This document shows positions 37,276 through 47,402 of a stretch of DNA of 64,000 nt, piece after piece (position 1 is the stretch's first letter; each line of letters begins with the position of its first letter). The DNA comes from Methylocella tundrae (GTDB taxonomy: Bacteria > Pseudomonadota > Alphaproteobacteria > Rhizobiales > Beijerinckiaceae). The notes beneath the pieces are model-generated. The model saw nothing but the letters and a program-made list of their open reading frames with translations, did not search any database and was not told the DNA's origin. The stretch spans positions 1 to 64,000 of the forward strand of contig NZ_CP139089.1 in assembly GCF_038024855.1 (NCBI RefSeq), read 5' to 3'. The position numbers and the translations under genes are program-made.

Positions 37276-37950
37276 ATGCTTGTAATTATTGATGATCGGG
37301 AGATTGTAACGTCAGGCTACACATCCCGTTTTGACAGCGAAGGGGTTTCTTCCGCTGGGTTTTGCCCAGAAGAATTTCGCGAATGGGTTGCAACGGTTGC
37401 AGAGACGGATCTCGGAGCTGTCGAGGCGTTTCTGCTTGGGGATTGCAAGGATCGGCAGGCCTATCCAAGAATGATCCGGGAGCGATCCCGCGCGCCGGTG
37501 ATCGCAATGAATGAAACGCCGTCTCTCGAGCAAACTCTCGATCTTTTTGCAGCCGGCGTCGACGACGTCGTTCGTAAGCCAATCCACGTGCGCGAAATCC
37601 TGGCGCGCGTAGGCGCTATCAGGCGGCGACACGAGGATGAGGCTCAGTCGATCGAGCTCGGCGAACTTCGCGTCTTTTTCGATGGACGCGATCCCGAACT
37701 CAAGGGAAATGTTCTCGTCCTGCCGCGGCGCGAGCGCCGGATTCTGGAATATCTCGTCAACAATCGCGGCAGGCGCGTCAGCAAGGCTCAGATCTTCAAT
37801 GCGATATACGGAATTTTCGATGAAAACGTCGAAGAGAACGTCGTCGAAAGCCATATCAGCAAGTTACGCAAGAAATTACGGAGGCAGCTCGGATATGATC
37901 CGATCAACTCAGTCCGTTATCTTGGCTATCGCCTGGATGGCACAATTTAA
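37276..37950 (+). CDS. ftcR: Flagellar transcriptional regulator FtcR/Rem
   Basis: This OmpR-family regulator activates flagellar genes in Brucella (FtcR) and Sinorhizobium (Rem). The 224-residue protein has an N-terminal receiver-like domain ([53 protein letters not shown]) and a C-terminal winged helix ([37 protein letters not shown]). The usual phospho-acceptor Asp context is weak, as AFLLGDCKD is the only candidate. The ATG at 37276 has an AGGGGAAG site. Position before flgE fits the family. Confidence 0.88.
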   Translation: MLVIIDDREIVTSGYTSRFDSEGVSSAGFCPEEFREWVATVAETDLGAVEAFLLGDCKDRQAYPRMIRERSRAPVIAMNETPSLEQTLDLFAAGVDDVVRKPIHVREILARVGAIRRRHEDEAQSIELGELRVFFDGRDPELKGNVLVLPRRERRILEYLVNNRGRRVSKAQIFNAIYGIFDENVEENVVESHISKLRKKLRRQLGYDPINSVRYLGYRLDGTI

Positions 37951-38482
37951 AGAGGTTGCAGCCGCCGAGCGCTAAGTATAGCGTTCTCAAAATTCCATTT
38001 TCCTTCTATCCATACGTCTAGAAGCATGGCAGAGACCAACAGCCTCGCCGGGGTCCCGGATCAAGGCTCTGCGATGCAGCTGGCCGGAGCACAGTCAACT
38101 CGTCGCAGCATAACCTTTGTCGCAAGTCACGGGGCTCCAGGAGGAGCGCGGCTCCATGCTTGCTGATCTTGCCCCACTAAAGATATTCTGTCGGCGCATC
38201 TCGTCAGCCAAATGGCCGCGGCAATTCTTGGCGTTCTAACGAGGTTCGTCCCCAAGCGCGCCGGCGGGACCGCTCGAAAGCCGTCAACGCGCGGTAAACA
38301 ACATCCTTGACGCCGGAAAAGCCGTCTCACGTGCTGGAGCCAGCGATCACGGGCGACGCCCGCCACGCGCGTCGCAGGACGATAGCAAATGCATGCCTTG
38401 AGCCAGCATAGAACCAACGCTCGGTCAGTTTTGCGCAAGCTCGATCCGATTAGACTGGCTCACCCAACGCGGAGATTCTTCG
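37951..38482. other. Intergenic region before flgE, no gene supported
   Basis: The 532 bases hold no ORF I can support. A 46-codon frame at 38026 and a minus-strand frame near 38127-38438 show no family features. The last 55 bases carry the motif shared with the flagellin promoter region. The rest may be untranslated leader or a decayed insertion. Confidence 0.5.
38430..38450 (+). promoter_or_regulatory. Shared flagellar upstream motif, flgE copy
   Basis: TTTGCGCAAGCTCGATCCGA lies 53 bases before the flgE ATG and matches the element at 28838 in 16 of 20 positions. It contains the palindrome TTGCGCAA. A looser relative, CTCCGCAAGACTGAAC, ends at about 44533 before flhA. Confidence 0.45.
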
Positions 38483-39727
38483 ATGAGCCTTTTTAGCGCT
38501 TTGACTGCGAGCGTGTCCGGAATGACGGCGCAGGCAAACAAGCTTTCCACAGTATCCGATAACATCTCAAACTCGGACACCACTGGCTACAAGCAAGCCT
38601 CGACCGAATTCTCGGATTTGCTGAACGAGACCAGCACAACCAGCTATAATGCTGCTGGCGTAGGAACATTTGTACGTTATGATATTTCCTCGCAAGGCAG
38701 CCTCACGAGCGCATCATCGACGACCGATCTCGGCATCCAAGGCAACGGGTTTTTTCTCGTCACGGACTCCAGCGGGGCGACCTACCTCACGCGAGCGGGC
38801 AACTTCACACCCAGCGCATCCGGAGATCTTGTCAACGCCGCGGGGTTCACGCTGCTTGGCTACAGCGTCGCCTCGGGCAGCACGTCCGCTGACGGAATCA
38901 GCGCGCTTCAGCCTGTCAACGTCACCGGCGATGGCTTGAAGGCCGTCGCATCAACCACAGGAACCTATACGGCAAACCTCAACTCCGACGCTACCGCCGT
39001 CACAGGCGTTCTTCCCAGCGCGAACCTTGCCGCATCGACCTACACCTCAAAGTCAAGGCTCGTCACCTACGATAATTTGGGCAATGTCGTAACGCTCGAC
39101 ATATATTCTACGAAGACGGGGGCGAACACATGGGAGCAGTCGATCTATAATGGCGCTGATGCTGCGCCAGGAGGCGGCTTTCCTTATTCGACTGCGGCTC
39201 TCAGCACGCAAACGTTGAATTTCAGCACCGCTGACGGCAGTCTGACCACTCCGACCAGTGTCTCAGTCGCTATTCCAAATGGGCAGACGCTAAACCTCAG
39301 TCTTGCCGGTACGACGCAATTGGCGTCGTCTTTCGCTGTCACTGCCGCGACGACGAATGGAAGCGCGCCGAGCGCTGTTAAAAGCGTCAGCATCGCCACG
39401 GATGGCGTCGTGTCCGAGGTGTTCGCCAACGGAACGACGAAGGCGATCTCGAAGATCCCGCTTGCGAGCGTCGCTAGCGTCAACAATCTGACCTCCTTGG
39501 CGGGCGATGTTTATCAGGCAAACACCCAATCGGGATCTATTCTCGTCGGTGATGCGGGGCTGGGTGGTCTCGGGTCGATCGAGTCCTCACAGCTCGAGTC
39601 CTCCACAGTCGATCTCGCGACGCAGTTGACGGATATGATCGTCGCGCAGCGCAGCTATGAAGCGAACTCCAAAGTATTTCAAGCGGGGTCCGATCTGCTA
39701 TCTCAGCTGAACAATATGTTGAAATAA
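38483..39727 (+). CDS. flgE: Flagellar hook protein FlgE
   Basis: FlgE polymerises into the hook. The 414-residue protein has the N-terminal rod/hook motif KLSTVSDNISNSDTTGYKQA, the FlgE/F/G core GIQGNGFFLVTDSSGATYLT, a Ser/Thr/Ala-rich middle, and the C-terminal VDLATQLTDMIVAQRSYEAN. It starts the late operon running through flgK, flgL, flaF, flbT, flgD and fliQ. Its promoter region carries the motif shared with flagellin. Confidence 0.96.
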   Translation: MSLFSALTASVSGMTAQANKLSTVSDNISNSDTTGYKQASTEFSDLLNETSTTSYNAAGVGTFVRYDISSQGSLTSASSTTDLGIQGNGFFLVTDSSGATYLTRAGNFTPSASGDLVNAAGFTLLGYSVASGSTSADGISALQPVNVTGDGLKAVASTTGTYTANLNSDATAVTGVLPSANLAASTYTSKSRLVTYDNLGNVVTLDIYSTKTGANTWEQSIYNGADAAPGGGFPYSTAALSTQTLNFSTADGSLTTPTSVSVAIPNGQTLNLSLAGTTQLASSFAVTAATTNGSAPSAVKSVSIATDGVVSEVFANGTTKAISKIPLASVASVNNLTSLAGDVYQANTQSGSILVGDAGLGGLGSIESSQLESSTVDLATQLTDMIVAQRSYEANSKVFQAGSDLLSQLNNMLK

Positions 39728-39761
39728 CGGTCAGCCTTCGTGATCAAAGGGTGTGTATGTC

Positions 39762-41255
39762 ATGAGTCTTTCCAGCGCCGCGAGAACAACGCAGTCTGGG
39801 CTTTCGACGATAACCGCGGAAATCGCGGCGCTCACCCGGAATATTTCCGGAGCGACCGACACGACCGTCTATTCGCGCAAGATCGCAAATGTTGCAACGA
39901 CGTCATCGGGCGCGCAGGTCGTCTCTCTGACGCGCGCCTCCAACCAGGCCGTGTTCGATAACGTGCTGTCAGCCACCGCGGCGAGTGCGGCCCAGCAAGC
40001 GATTTCGGCTGGTCTCGATACGCTCAATCAGACGATCGGAGATGTCTCGGGCTCGACGTCGGGTTCGGCCTCGACCGCGACTTCGCCGGCGGCGCTAATC
40101 AGCTCTTTCGGCAACGCGCTTCAAACCTACTCAGCCTCACCGAGTGATTCCACAGCGGCGGCGGCGGCTGTGACCGCGGCCAAAAGTCTGGTCAGCGGCT
40201 TGAACAGCGCATCGGTGACGGTGCAGCAAGCCCGTGAAACGGCTGATTCAGGCATGGCGAGTTCGGTTGCGGCGATCAATTCTCTGCTCACCCAGTTTCA
40301 AACGGCGAATCAGCAAGTTGTCTCAGGTCTGGCTAGCGGGGCCGATGTAACCGATGCGCAGGACCAGCGCGATACGATCCTGCAGCAGCTCTCCCAGCAA
40401 ATCGGCATCTCGACGACCGTTGGGTCGAACGGAGATATGTCCATCTATGGGGATAGCGGGGTCACATTGTTCCAGGGCGGCGTGGCAAGGACGCTAACGT
40501 TTGAGGCGACAAGCACCTATACAGCATCGACCGCTGGCAACGCTGTTTACGTCGACGGAGCGGCGATCACGGGAGGGTCAGCGACGATGCCGATCGCATC
40601 CGGCAATCTCGCGGGCCTGGCCACGCTGCGCGACACGATAGCTCCCACATATCAGACGCAACTGGACAATATGGCTGGGGCGCTCATCAATTCCTTCGCC
40701 GAAAGCGATCAAGCAGGCGTGGGTCCGAGCCTGCCGGGTCTTTTCACGACGCCCGGCGCGACCGCTCTTCCCGGCGCGAACGGAGGGTTAGCCAGTCAAA
40801 TAAGTGTTAACGCTAGCGTCGATCCCAGCCAGGGCGGAAACGTAAATCTTTTGCGCGACGGCGGCATATCCGACACAGCGAATACAAACTATACTTATAA
40901 TACGAGTGGCGCGTCGGGCTTCACGGGGCGCCTATCGCAACTGACCAGCAATTTGTCTGCAACGCAGACGTTCTCATCCGCTGGAGGCATCACCACAAGC
41001 GCAAGCCTGAGCAATTACGCGGCAGCGTCGGTGAGTTGGCTCGAGGCTGAGCGTTCGAGCGTTTCATCCAGCAGTAGCTATCAAAGCACGCTGTTGAGCA
41101 CGGCGTCGACAGCTCTCTCGAATGCGACCGGTGTCAACATAAATGATGAAATGTCCAAGATGCTGGATCTTGAGCAATCGTTTTCCGCGTCTGCGAAATT
41201 ACTAACCTCTATCAACGACATGTTCAATGCCCTCGCGGCTGCAATAATTGGATAG
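39762..41255 (+). CDS. flgK: Hook-filament junction protein FlgK
   Basis: FlgK (HAP1) joins hook and filament. The 497-residue protein begins MSLSSAARTTQSGLSTITAE and has a family C terminus (NDEMSKMLDLEQSFSASAKL, LTSINDMFNALAAAI). The middle is rich in Ala, Ser, Thr and Gln. An in-frame GTG nine bases earlier is less likely than the ATG at 39762. flgL starts eleven bases after its stop. Confidence 0.93.
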   Translation: MSLSSAARTTQSGLSTITAEIAALTRNISGATDTTVYSRKIANVATTSSGAQVVSLTRASNQAVFDNVLSATAASAAQQAISAGLDTLNQTIGDVSGSTSGSASTATSPAALISSFGNALQTYSASPSDSTAAAAAVTAAKSLVSGLNSASVTVQQARETADSGMASSVAAINSLLTQFQTANQQVVSGLASGADVTDAQDQRDTILQQLSQQIGISTTVGSNGDMSIYGDSGVTLFQGGVARTLTFEATSTYTASTAGNAVYVDGAAITGGSATMPIASGNLAGLATLRDTIAPTYQTQLDNMAGALINSFAESDQAGVGPSLPGLFTTPGATALPGANGGLASQISVNASVDPSQGGNVNLLRDGGISDTANTNYTYNTSGASGFTGRLSQLTSNLSATQTFSSAGGITTSASLSNYAAASVSWLEAERSSVSSSSSYQSTLLSTASTALSNATGVNINDEMSKMLDLEQSFSASAKLLTSINDMFNALAAAIIG

Positions 41256-41266
41256 GACATTCGGCC

Positions 41267-42310
41267 ATGAGCGCTTTCATCTCGACGCAATCGATCTCAT
41301 CTTCGCTGCGCCAATCCGTCTTAAAGATGCAGACCGAGCTCGCGGCCAGCGAGACCGAGGTGTCGACCGGCAATTACGCGGACATTGGCCTAAGCCTTGG
41401 GAGCGAGACGGGTCAAAGCGTTTCACTTCAGGCCGAGACCTCTTTCTTGCAGACGATATCAGACACGAATTCCTCGGTTTCAACGCGGCTCAGCACAATT
41501 CAGAATAACCTAAGCGAGATGCAGACTTCAGCACAGACACTCCTTAATTCGCTGCTCGCCACGAATGGCGCCACGACGAGCGCGGTGACGGCTCAGTCGA
41601 CGGGAAGTAACAGTCTCAAATCCTTAATTGCTACGCTCAATTCTACGCTCAATGGAGACTACATTTTTTCCGGGATAAATACCGGCAACGCGCCGGTGAC
41701 TGACTACAGCGCCGCAAATGCGCCAAACAAGCAGGCGGTCGATGCTGCCTTCGCAGCGGCGTTCGGCATGTCGCAGACCAGCGCTGGTGTGTCGGGGATT
41801 AGCGGAAGCGCTATGCAGAGTTTCCTGAATACACAATTTGCTTCGCTGTTCCAAGGGACGAACTGGACAACCAATTGGTCATCGGCATCTGACCAGACGC
41901 TCACAAATACTATTGCGCCAAATCAAACCGAAAATACCTCAGTTACCGCTAATCAGGCGGCTTTTCAGGAACTGACGCAAGCCTATGTAATGGTTTCAGA
42001 TCTGGGCGGCCAAAATCTCAGCCAAAGCGCATACCAGGCGGTGACTAATACGGCAAGCAAGCTTCTTACCTCCGCGATTAACGGCTTGACCGACATCCAA
42101 GCGGGGGTCGGCGTCGTTCAGTCGAGCGTCGCGAGCGCCAACAGCCAAATGTCATTACAAATGGATATTTTGTCTACGCAAGTCAGCAATCTCGAAAGCG
42201 TAAATACGTATGAAGCGTCAACACGCGTGAGTGAATTACAGACGCAAATTGAGACCTCCTATTCGCTTACGTCGCAGCTTAAACAGCTCAGCCTCGTGCA
42301 ATTTCTGTAA
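41267..42310 (+). CDS. flgL: Hook-filament junction protein FlgL
   Basis: FlgL (HAP3) is the second junction protein and is flagellin-like at both ends. The 347-residue protein has the N-terminal helix SSLRQSVLKMQTELAASETE with VSTGNYADIGLSLGSETGQS, and the C-terminal helix VSNLESVNTYEASTRVSELQ. The order flgE-flgK-flgL is standard. A 131-base gap follows before flaF. Confidence 0.92.
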   Translation: MSAFISTQSISSSLRQSVLKMQTELAASETEVSTGNYADIGLSLGSETGQSVSLQAETSFLQTISDTNSSVSTRLSTIQNNLSEMQTSAQTLLNSLLATNGATTSAVTAQSTGSNSLKSLIATLNSTLNGDYIFSGINTGNAPVTDYSAANAPNKQAVDAAFAAAFGMSQTSAGVSGISGSAMQSFLNTQFASLFQGTNWTTNWSSASDQTLTNTIAPNQTENTSVTANQAAFQELTQAYVMVSDLGGQNLSQSAYQAVTNTASKLLTSAINGLTDIQAGVGVVQSSVASANSQMSLQMDILSTQVSNLESVNTYEASTRVSELQTQIETSYSLTSQLKQLSLVQFL

Positions 42311-42441
42311 GACATCCCGTCGTGCGTGACTGTCAAAGGATGGGCATGAAGACGTTGAAGCTCAAATGCGTCATTGCCTCAGGTTGTAGCTGTCCTACTG
42401 TTGGACGAAAGTAACTGCACCATGCAACGCGATGGGTCATC

Positions 42442-42789
42442 ATGTATCAACTGAGTTATGCTGAAAGCATCGAAGAATCGACAAAAGAATGTCGCGAGCG
42501 TGAACGCAGGGCGCTCGACCATGCCATCGCGCTTCTGGAGAAAGCGGAGACAACGGGACCCGGCACGGCGGTCACCGGGGAGGCTTTGCAATTCCTTTGC
42601 AAATTGTGGAAGGCGCTGATCGAAGACCTGATCAACCCCGAAAATGATCTACCCGATGTGCTAAGGGGCGATCTGGTTTCGATCGGAATTTGGGTTCTGC
42701 GCGAGGCGGATGCGATCCAGGCAGGGCGAGCGGATGGGCTCGACAGCCTGATTGAGGTCTGCGCCATGATCCGGGACGGTTTGAAGTAA
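42442..42789 (+). CDS. flaF: Flagellar biosynthesis regulator FlaF
   Basis: FlaF assists flagellin synthesis or secretion in alphaproteobacteria and acts together with FlbT. The 115-residue protein starts MYQLSYAESIEESTKECRER and has the family pattern of an acidic helical protein with FLCKLWKALIEDLINPENDL and LRGDLVSIGIWVLREADAIQ. It is three bases ahead of flbT. Confidence 0.93.
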   Translation: MYQLSYAESIEESTKECRERERRALDHAIALLEKAETTGPGTAVTGEALQFLCKLWKALIEDLINPENDLPDVLRGDLVSIGIWVLREADAIQAGRADGLDSLIEVCAMIRDGLK

Positions 42790-42792
42790 GGC

Positions 42793-43209
42793 ATGGCCAT
42801 GCATATTTCCCTTCGCGCTGGTGAGAAGATCTACATTAACGGGGCTGTTCTGTGTGCAGATCGGAAGGTCTCCTTGGAGCTTCTTAATGATGCGACGTTT
42901 CTTCTTGAAGCGCATGTGATGAAGGTTGAAAGCGCAACGACGCCGCTGCGCCAGCTCTACTTTATTGTCCAAATCATGCTTATGAATCCGAGCGATACGG
43001 TGGCGGCGCGCGATATGTTTGAGGGGTCTATTCGTATGATCATGGACATTTCCGGAGATGCATCGTTGCTGGCAGGATTAAGTGGCGTCAAGACGCTGGT
43101 CAGCAATGGACGGGCATTTGAAGCGCTCAAGGCGATCCGGATGCTATTTGGAATTGAGGCGGAGATTCTGGCCGGGCGCCGGCACGTTTCGCCAACGCAG
43201 GCGGCTTAG
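42793..43209 (+). CDS. flbT: Flagellum biosynthesis repressor/regulator FlbT
   Basis: FlbT binds the leader of flagellin mRNA and controls its translation or decay in Caulobacter, and acts with FlaF. The 138-residue protein shows the family start HISLRAGEKIYINGAVLCAD, then RKVSLELLNDATFLLEAHVM and LRQLYFIVQIMLMNPSDTV. The structured flagellin leader at 28870-28969 is a natural candidate target here, by inference. Confidence 0.94.
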   Translation: MAMHISLRAGEKIYINGAVLCADRKVSLELLNDATFLLEAHVMKVESATTPLRQLYFIVQIMLMNPSDTVAARDMFEGSIRMIMDISGDASLLAGLSGVKTLVSNGRAFEALKAIRMLFGIEAEILAGRRHVSPTQAA

Positions 43210-43231
43210 ATCTCTCTTTGAAAGGGCAATC

Positions 43232-43642
43232 ATGTCAGTCAATAGGATAAACACTGCGACTTCGACGCCGGGAGGCGCTTCGACGGCGGCGTCGAGCGCC
43301 ACATCAAGCTCGGCGACAGTTGACTACAATCAGTTCCTGCAGCTGCTGGTCGCTGAACTGAAGAACCAGGACCCGACGAGTCCAACTGATCCAACGCAAT
43401 ACATGAGCCAGCTTGCCTCATTTTCCTCCGTCGAGCAACAGGTGCAAACCAATTCGACCCTCGACGCACTGTTAGCTACTCAATCGGGTGGCCTCGTTGG
43501 CCAGACTGTGACCTCTGCGGACGGGACGACAAGCGGAGTTGTGGCCTCGGTACAAACAAGCACGGGCGGCGGCGCCACCGCGACATTACAGAACGGCGGG
43601 ACGGTGGCTCTCGGGTTTGGCGTGACGATCGGTTCGTCATGA
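43232..43642 (+). CDS. flgD: Flagellar hook assembly protein FlgD, short form
   Basis: FlgD is the hook cap scaffold. The 136-residue protein has the family N-terminal motif VDYNQFLQLLVAELKNQDPT and SPTDPTQYMSQLASFSSVEQ, then a compact C-terminal part. It is shorter than the enteric protein (about 230), as is usual in Rhizobiales. The ATG at 43232 has an AAAGGG site; the in-frame extension upstream overlaps flbT and is not needed. It overlaps fliQ by four bases. Confidence 0.93.
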   Translation: MSVNRINTATSTPGGASTAASSATSSSATVDYNQFLQLLVAELKNQDPTSPTDPTQYMSQLASFSSVEQQVQTNSTLDALLATQSGGLVGQTVTSADGTTSGVVASVQTSTGGGATATLQNGGTVALGFGVTIGSS

Positions 43643-43905
43643 ATGAGGCCGACGCGCTCGAACTGATACGCTCGGCGATTTGGACCATAATCGTTGGATC
43701 TGGCCCGGCCGTCGGTGCGGCGATGATCGTCGGCCTCGTCATCGCTCTTTTTCAAGCGCTAACTCAAATTCAGGAGACTACGCTAACGTTCGTGCCGAAG
43801 ATCGTCGTGATTTTCCTCGTGCTGACGGTAGGGGCGCCTTTTATAGGGGGCCAGATTTATGCTTTCACCGAACGCGTCTATGCGCGGATCGAAAAAGGCT
43901 TCTGA
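43639..43905 (+). CDS. fliQ: Flagellar export gate protein FliQ
   Basis: FliQ is a small two-helix component of the export gate. The 88-residue protein begins MNEADALELIRSAIWTIIVG and contains ALTQIQETTLTFVPKIV between its two hydrophobic segments, a family hallmark. It overlaps flgD. Unlike the tight arrangement of many relatives, flhA follows only after a gap of about 650 bases. Confidence 0.95.
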   Translation: MNEADALELIRSAIWTIIVGSGPAVGAAMIVGLVIALFQALTQIQETTLTFVPKIVVIFLVLTVGAPFIGGQIYAFTERVYARIEKGF

Positions 43906-44559
43906 TGTCTTTGAGTTCAGGCGACAATGTCTGCCCAGTATTATTGCTCGTCATGTCGGCGAGCGGCGCTTCGTCGGAAATGCGCCCAGGATCGGGCCGG
44001 CATTATGTTGGCCGATTCGCGCTGCAGTCATGGCGTCTGCGGCGCCTGTATCTACAGTGACGCTGGGTGCGCGCAGGCGGGTGTGCACCGCGGACAAAGC
44101 GTGCTAAGATACGGGAAGGCTTCGCACTTGTCTGGGGCGTTGGTTGCGCCTGCGGTGATAATTGAGTGCTGTAGGGCCTGCCTTCAAATCGATCGATTGG
44201 GTCGATGAAACGAGTGGACGCCCCATCTTGGGGTTCATTCGCAATGCGGGAATTAGGCGCTTCACGTAATCGGCGACTGACGGGCGAGCACTGTGTTCGG
44301 TTGCGCTCCGCACGGACAATGACGCTCAGTGGAAACAGGTGAGGACCGAAGCTCACCTCCGGCGCATTCCGTCTCGATCAGTAAGACGTGAACCGCGTGA
44401 AGCGCGTCTGCCTCAAAGCTGGAGGCCGCCGGCCCGTCGCGGGAATGGACGAGATGGGTAATGCATCCCGATAATCATGTAGCGTCGGCGATCTAGAGTC
44501 ACTCCGGCGTAAGCTTCCTCCGCAAGACTGAACAAAGTAATAGCAGACGAGGGGCGTCG
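43906..44559. other. Long gap between fliQ and flhA, no gene supported
   Basis: Within this otherwise tight cluster, 654 bases lack a recognisable gene. A 51-codon frame starts with ATG at 43905 touching the fliQ stop (TGATG) and ends at 44060. A Cys-rich 93-codon frame spans 43927-44208. A minus-strand frame at 44104-44319 has a RelE/ParE-like phrase, YVKRLIPALRMNPKMGRP. None is convincing. The stretch may be a decayed insertion that also carries the flhA promoter. Confidence 0.4.
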
Positions 44560-46650
44560 ATGGGTGATATTGCATTGAGGACTTCGGTTGGCCCGAAGCG
44601 CCAGAGCGCGCGAGACGTCAGCTTCGCCGCAGGCATCATCGCCATTCTATCGATCTTCTTCCTTCCTATTCCGGCCTTCATGATCGATATCGGATTGGCG
44701 TTCTCGATCGCCTTATCGGTTCTCATACTGATGGTCGCCCTTTGGATTGAGCGGCCACTCGATTTCTCCGCCTTTCCGACCGTACTGCTGGTCGCAACCC
44801 TCCTGCGCCTTGCCCTCAACATAGCGACGACGCGTTCCATTCTGTCGAATGGCTCTGAGGGAGTTACGGCTGCGGGCTATATCATCGGCGGATTCTCCAA
44901 ACTTGTCATGAGCGGCGACTTCGTCATTGGACTGATTGTGTTCGCGATTCTCATGACGGTGAATTTTGTGGTGATCACAAAGGGCGCGACGCGCATCGCG
45001 GAAGTTGGGGCGAGATTTACGCTCGACGCTATTCCAGGGAAGCAAATGGCAATCGATGCCGATCTGTCGGCGGGATTGATCGATGATAAAGAGGCGCAGC
45101 GCCGGCGCCGTGAACTGGAGGAGGAGAGCTCATTCTTCGGTTCAATGGACGGCGCTTCGAAATTTGTGCGCGGCGACGCAATTGCCGGATTGATCATTCT
45201 GGCGGTGAATATCTTTGGCGGCATCGTGATTGGCGCGACACGGCATAACATGCCCCTGCAGCAAGCGGCCGACGTCTACGTCAAGCTGTCGGTTGGCGAC
45301 GGGTTGGTGTCGCAGATCCCAGCGCTGATTATTTCACTTTCGGCGGCGCTACTTGTGTCAAAGGGTGGCACAAGGGGTGCGACCGAGGCGGCGGTGCTTA
45401 ACCAGCTTGTGAAATATCCTCGCGCGCTCTCGGTGGCTGCGCTGTTGATGTTCGGCATGGCGATTGCGCCAGGGTTGCCCTTCTTTCCATTCGCCGTTTT
45501 GGGGAGTGTTCTTGGCTTCGTCGCCTACGAGGCGCCAAAGCGTATAGCCAGGGAGCGTCAGGCGGAGGAGGCGCGACACGCGGCCGCCGAGCAGGCCGCG
45601 CAGCAGGAGGTCAGTGAATCTGTCAAGGAGTCGATGCGTTCGGCGGAAATCGAGCTCTGTCTTGGCAAACAATTGGCGACGCGCCTCCTCGTGTCCCACA
45701 ATGAACTTGCCGCGCGCGTGGCGAAGATGCGACGCAAGTTTGCCAAGCAATATGGTTTCGTGGTCCCCGAAATCAAATTGTCGGATAGTCTGTCTGTTCC
45801 GACGAAAGGCTATCAGATCAAGATTCACGGCACTGTTGTAGCCGCGCATGAATTGCGGATCGGGGACCTCCTTGTCATCGTCGGCGATGGTCGCCGACCG
45901 GAACTGCCTGGCGACGACGTGCGCGAGCCGGCGTTTGGTATGAAGGCGGTATGGGTTTCGCAAACCTTCGCCAATGAGCTCAAACGGGAAGGAGTCAACC
46001 CGGTCGACAATATTTCGGTTCTGTTGACGCACCTTAGCGAAGTCATTCGCAACAATCTGTCGCAGCTCTTATCATACAAGGATATGCGGAGCCTCCTCGA
46101 ACGGCTTGGGCCGGAATATAAGCGTCTAATCGATGATATCTGTCCCTCGCAGATTTCATACTCGGGGTTGCAGGCGGTGCTGAAACTTCTGCTTGCGGAG
46201 CGAGTATCGATCCGCAATCTGCATCTCATTCTGGAGGCGATCGCCGAGATCGCGCCGCATGCTCGTCGCGCGGAACAGGTCGTGGAGCATGTTCGCATGA
46301 GGATCGCGCAGCAGATCTGTGGCGATTTGATGGATGGGGGTAGTTTGAAGGTCCTTCGCCTTGGCAATCGCTGGGACCTTGCTTTCCATCAAAGCCTCAA
46401 GCGCGATTCCAAAGGCGAGGTAATCGAATTCGATCTCGATCCGGCAATGGTCGAAGATTTTGGCAGGAACGCGTCGGCGGTTATTCGGGAGCGTATGGAC
46501 CAGGGGCATCAATTCGTCCTCGTCGCGACGCCTGAGGCGCGCCCCTATGTGCGCATGGTAGTAGAGCGCCTCTTCGCCACATTGCCTGTGCTTTCACATC
46601 TCGAGATAGCGCGCGGCGTTGAAATCAAATCGCTCGGCTCGATATCGTGA
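44560..46650 (+). CDS. flhA: Flagellar export gate protein FlhA
   Basis: FlhA is the large export-gate protein that receives substrates and uses the proton gradient. The 696-residue product has eight hydrophobic segments in its first half, the FHIPEP-type region around [20 protein letters not shown], and a large cytoplasmic C-terminal domain ([40 protein letters not shown]). The GTG of fliR overlaps its stop. Confidence 0.97.
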   Translation: MGDIALRTSVGPKRQSARDVSFAAGIIAILSIFFLPIPAFMIDIGLAFSIALSVLILMVALWIERPLDFSAFPTVLLVATLLRLALNIATTRSILSNGSEGVTAAGYIIGGFSKLVMSGDFVIGLIVFAILMTVNFVVITKGATRIAEVGARFTLDAIPGKQMAIDADLSAGLIDDKEAQRRRRELEEESSFFGSMDGASKFVRGDAIAGLIILAVNIFGGIVIGATRHNMPLQQAADVYVKLSVGDGLVSQIPALIISLSAALLVSKGGTRGATEAAVLNQLVKYPRALSVAALLMFGMAIAPGLPFFPFAVLGSVLGFVAYEAPKRIARERQAEEARHAAAEQAAQQEVSESVKESMRSAEIELCLGKQLATRLLVSHNELAARVAKMRRKFAKQYGFVVPEIKLSDSLSVPTKGYQIKIHGTVVAAHELRIGDLLVIVGDGRRPELPGDDVREPAFGMKAVWVSQTFANELKREGVNPVDNISVLLTHLSEVIRNNLSQLLSYKDMRSLLERLGPEYKRLIDDICPSQISYSGLQAVLKLLLAERVSIRNLHLILEAIAEIAPHARRAEQVVEHVRMRIAQQICGDLMDGGSLKVLRLGNRWDLAFHQSLKRDSKGEVIEFDLDPAMVEDFGRNASAVIRERMDQGHQFVLVATPEARPYVRMVVERLFATLPVLSHLEIARGVEIKSLGSIS

Positions 46651-47402
46651 TCGCGATAGGATCAGAGACCGTTCTGTCCGTCTTTGTTTTGTTTTGCCGG
46701 ATCGGCGCCTGTCTGATGCTGATGCCCGGCATTTCGGGCCCGCGCATTCCGGTCAAGGTCCGATTATTCTCTAGCTTCGCGATAACGCTCGGGTTGGCGC
46801 CGCTCTTGTCGACGGAGATTGAACCAAAGTTGTCCGAGGCGCGACCGTTCGCGCTGTTGCAGATCATCCTCAGCGAAAGTCTGGTCGGTGCGTTGATAGG
46901 CTTCCTCGGCCGTATCTTCTTTGGCGCGCTGGAAACGCTGGCGAGCGCGATCGCCATGGCGATTGGCCTCTCGAGCCCGCTGACGCCCCCGCCAGATGAC
47001 AGCGAGCCGCTGCCGGCGATCGTATCACTGATCTCGCTCGGCGCGACAGTCCTGTTTTTCCTGACGAATCTTCACTGGGAGGTCCTGCGTGGCTTGATAG
47101 CCTCGTATGATGCATTACCCGTGTCCGGGCTTTTCAACACACAGTTCGGATTGATTCAAATAGGAGATTGTCTCGCGCGATCGTTTTTGCTTACCCTTCG
47201 CATCAGCAGCCCTTTCATCCTCTATTCGCTGATCACTAATCTGGCGGTTGGCCTTGCTGGCAAGTTCGCGCCTCAAATTCCTATTTACTTCGTCACCGTT
47301 CCAGCCGTAGCGATGGGTGGACTGTTCTTGCTTTACCTTACCTGTAGTCATCTTCTGGAGCTTTTTACAACCGGATTTGCGACATGGTTGATTTCGGGTT
47401 AG
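46647..47402 (+). CDS. fliR: Flagellar export gate protein FliR
   Basis: FliR completes the FliPQR pore. The 251-residue protein has about six membrane segments and the conserved [20 protein letters not shown] near the N terminus, and [20 protein letters not shown] near the C terminus. It starts with GTG overlapping the flhA stop (GTGA). Its own 3' end overlaps a short downstream ORF at 47384. Confidence 0.95.
   Translation: MIAIGSETVLSVFVLFCRIGACLMLMPGISGPRIPVKVRLFSSFAITLGLAPLLSTEIEPKLSEARPFALLQIILSESLVGALIGFLGRIFFGALETLASAIAMAIGLSSPLTPPPDDSEPLPAIVSLISLGATVLFFLTNLHWEVLRGLIASYDALPVSGLFNTQFGLIQIGDCLARSFLLTLRISSPFILYSLITNLAVGLAGKFAPQIPIYFVTVPAVAMGGLFLLYLTCSHLLELFTTGFATWLISG

Noticed and set aside
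38026..38166. A 46-codon frame in the ftcR-flgE gap
   Set aside because: There is no ribosome site and no recognisable family.
44104..44319. Possible RelE/ParE toxin fragment on the minus strand
   Set aside because: Only about 20 residues look family-like, and neither a complete fold nor an antitoxin gene is present.
44440..44510. Minus-strand peptide [19 protein letters not shown] resembling known translated sequencing-adapter artefacts
   Set aside because: The DNA itself does not match the adapter: differences fall throughout, so it is not plain contamination, and the likeness is probably chance.
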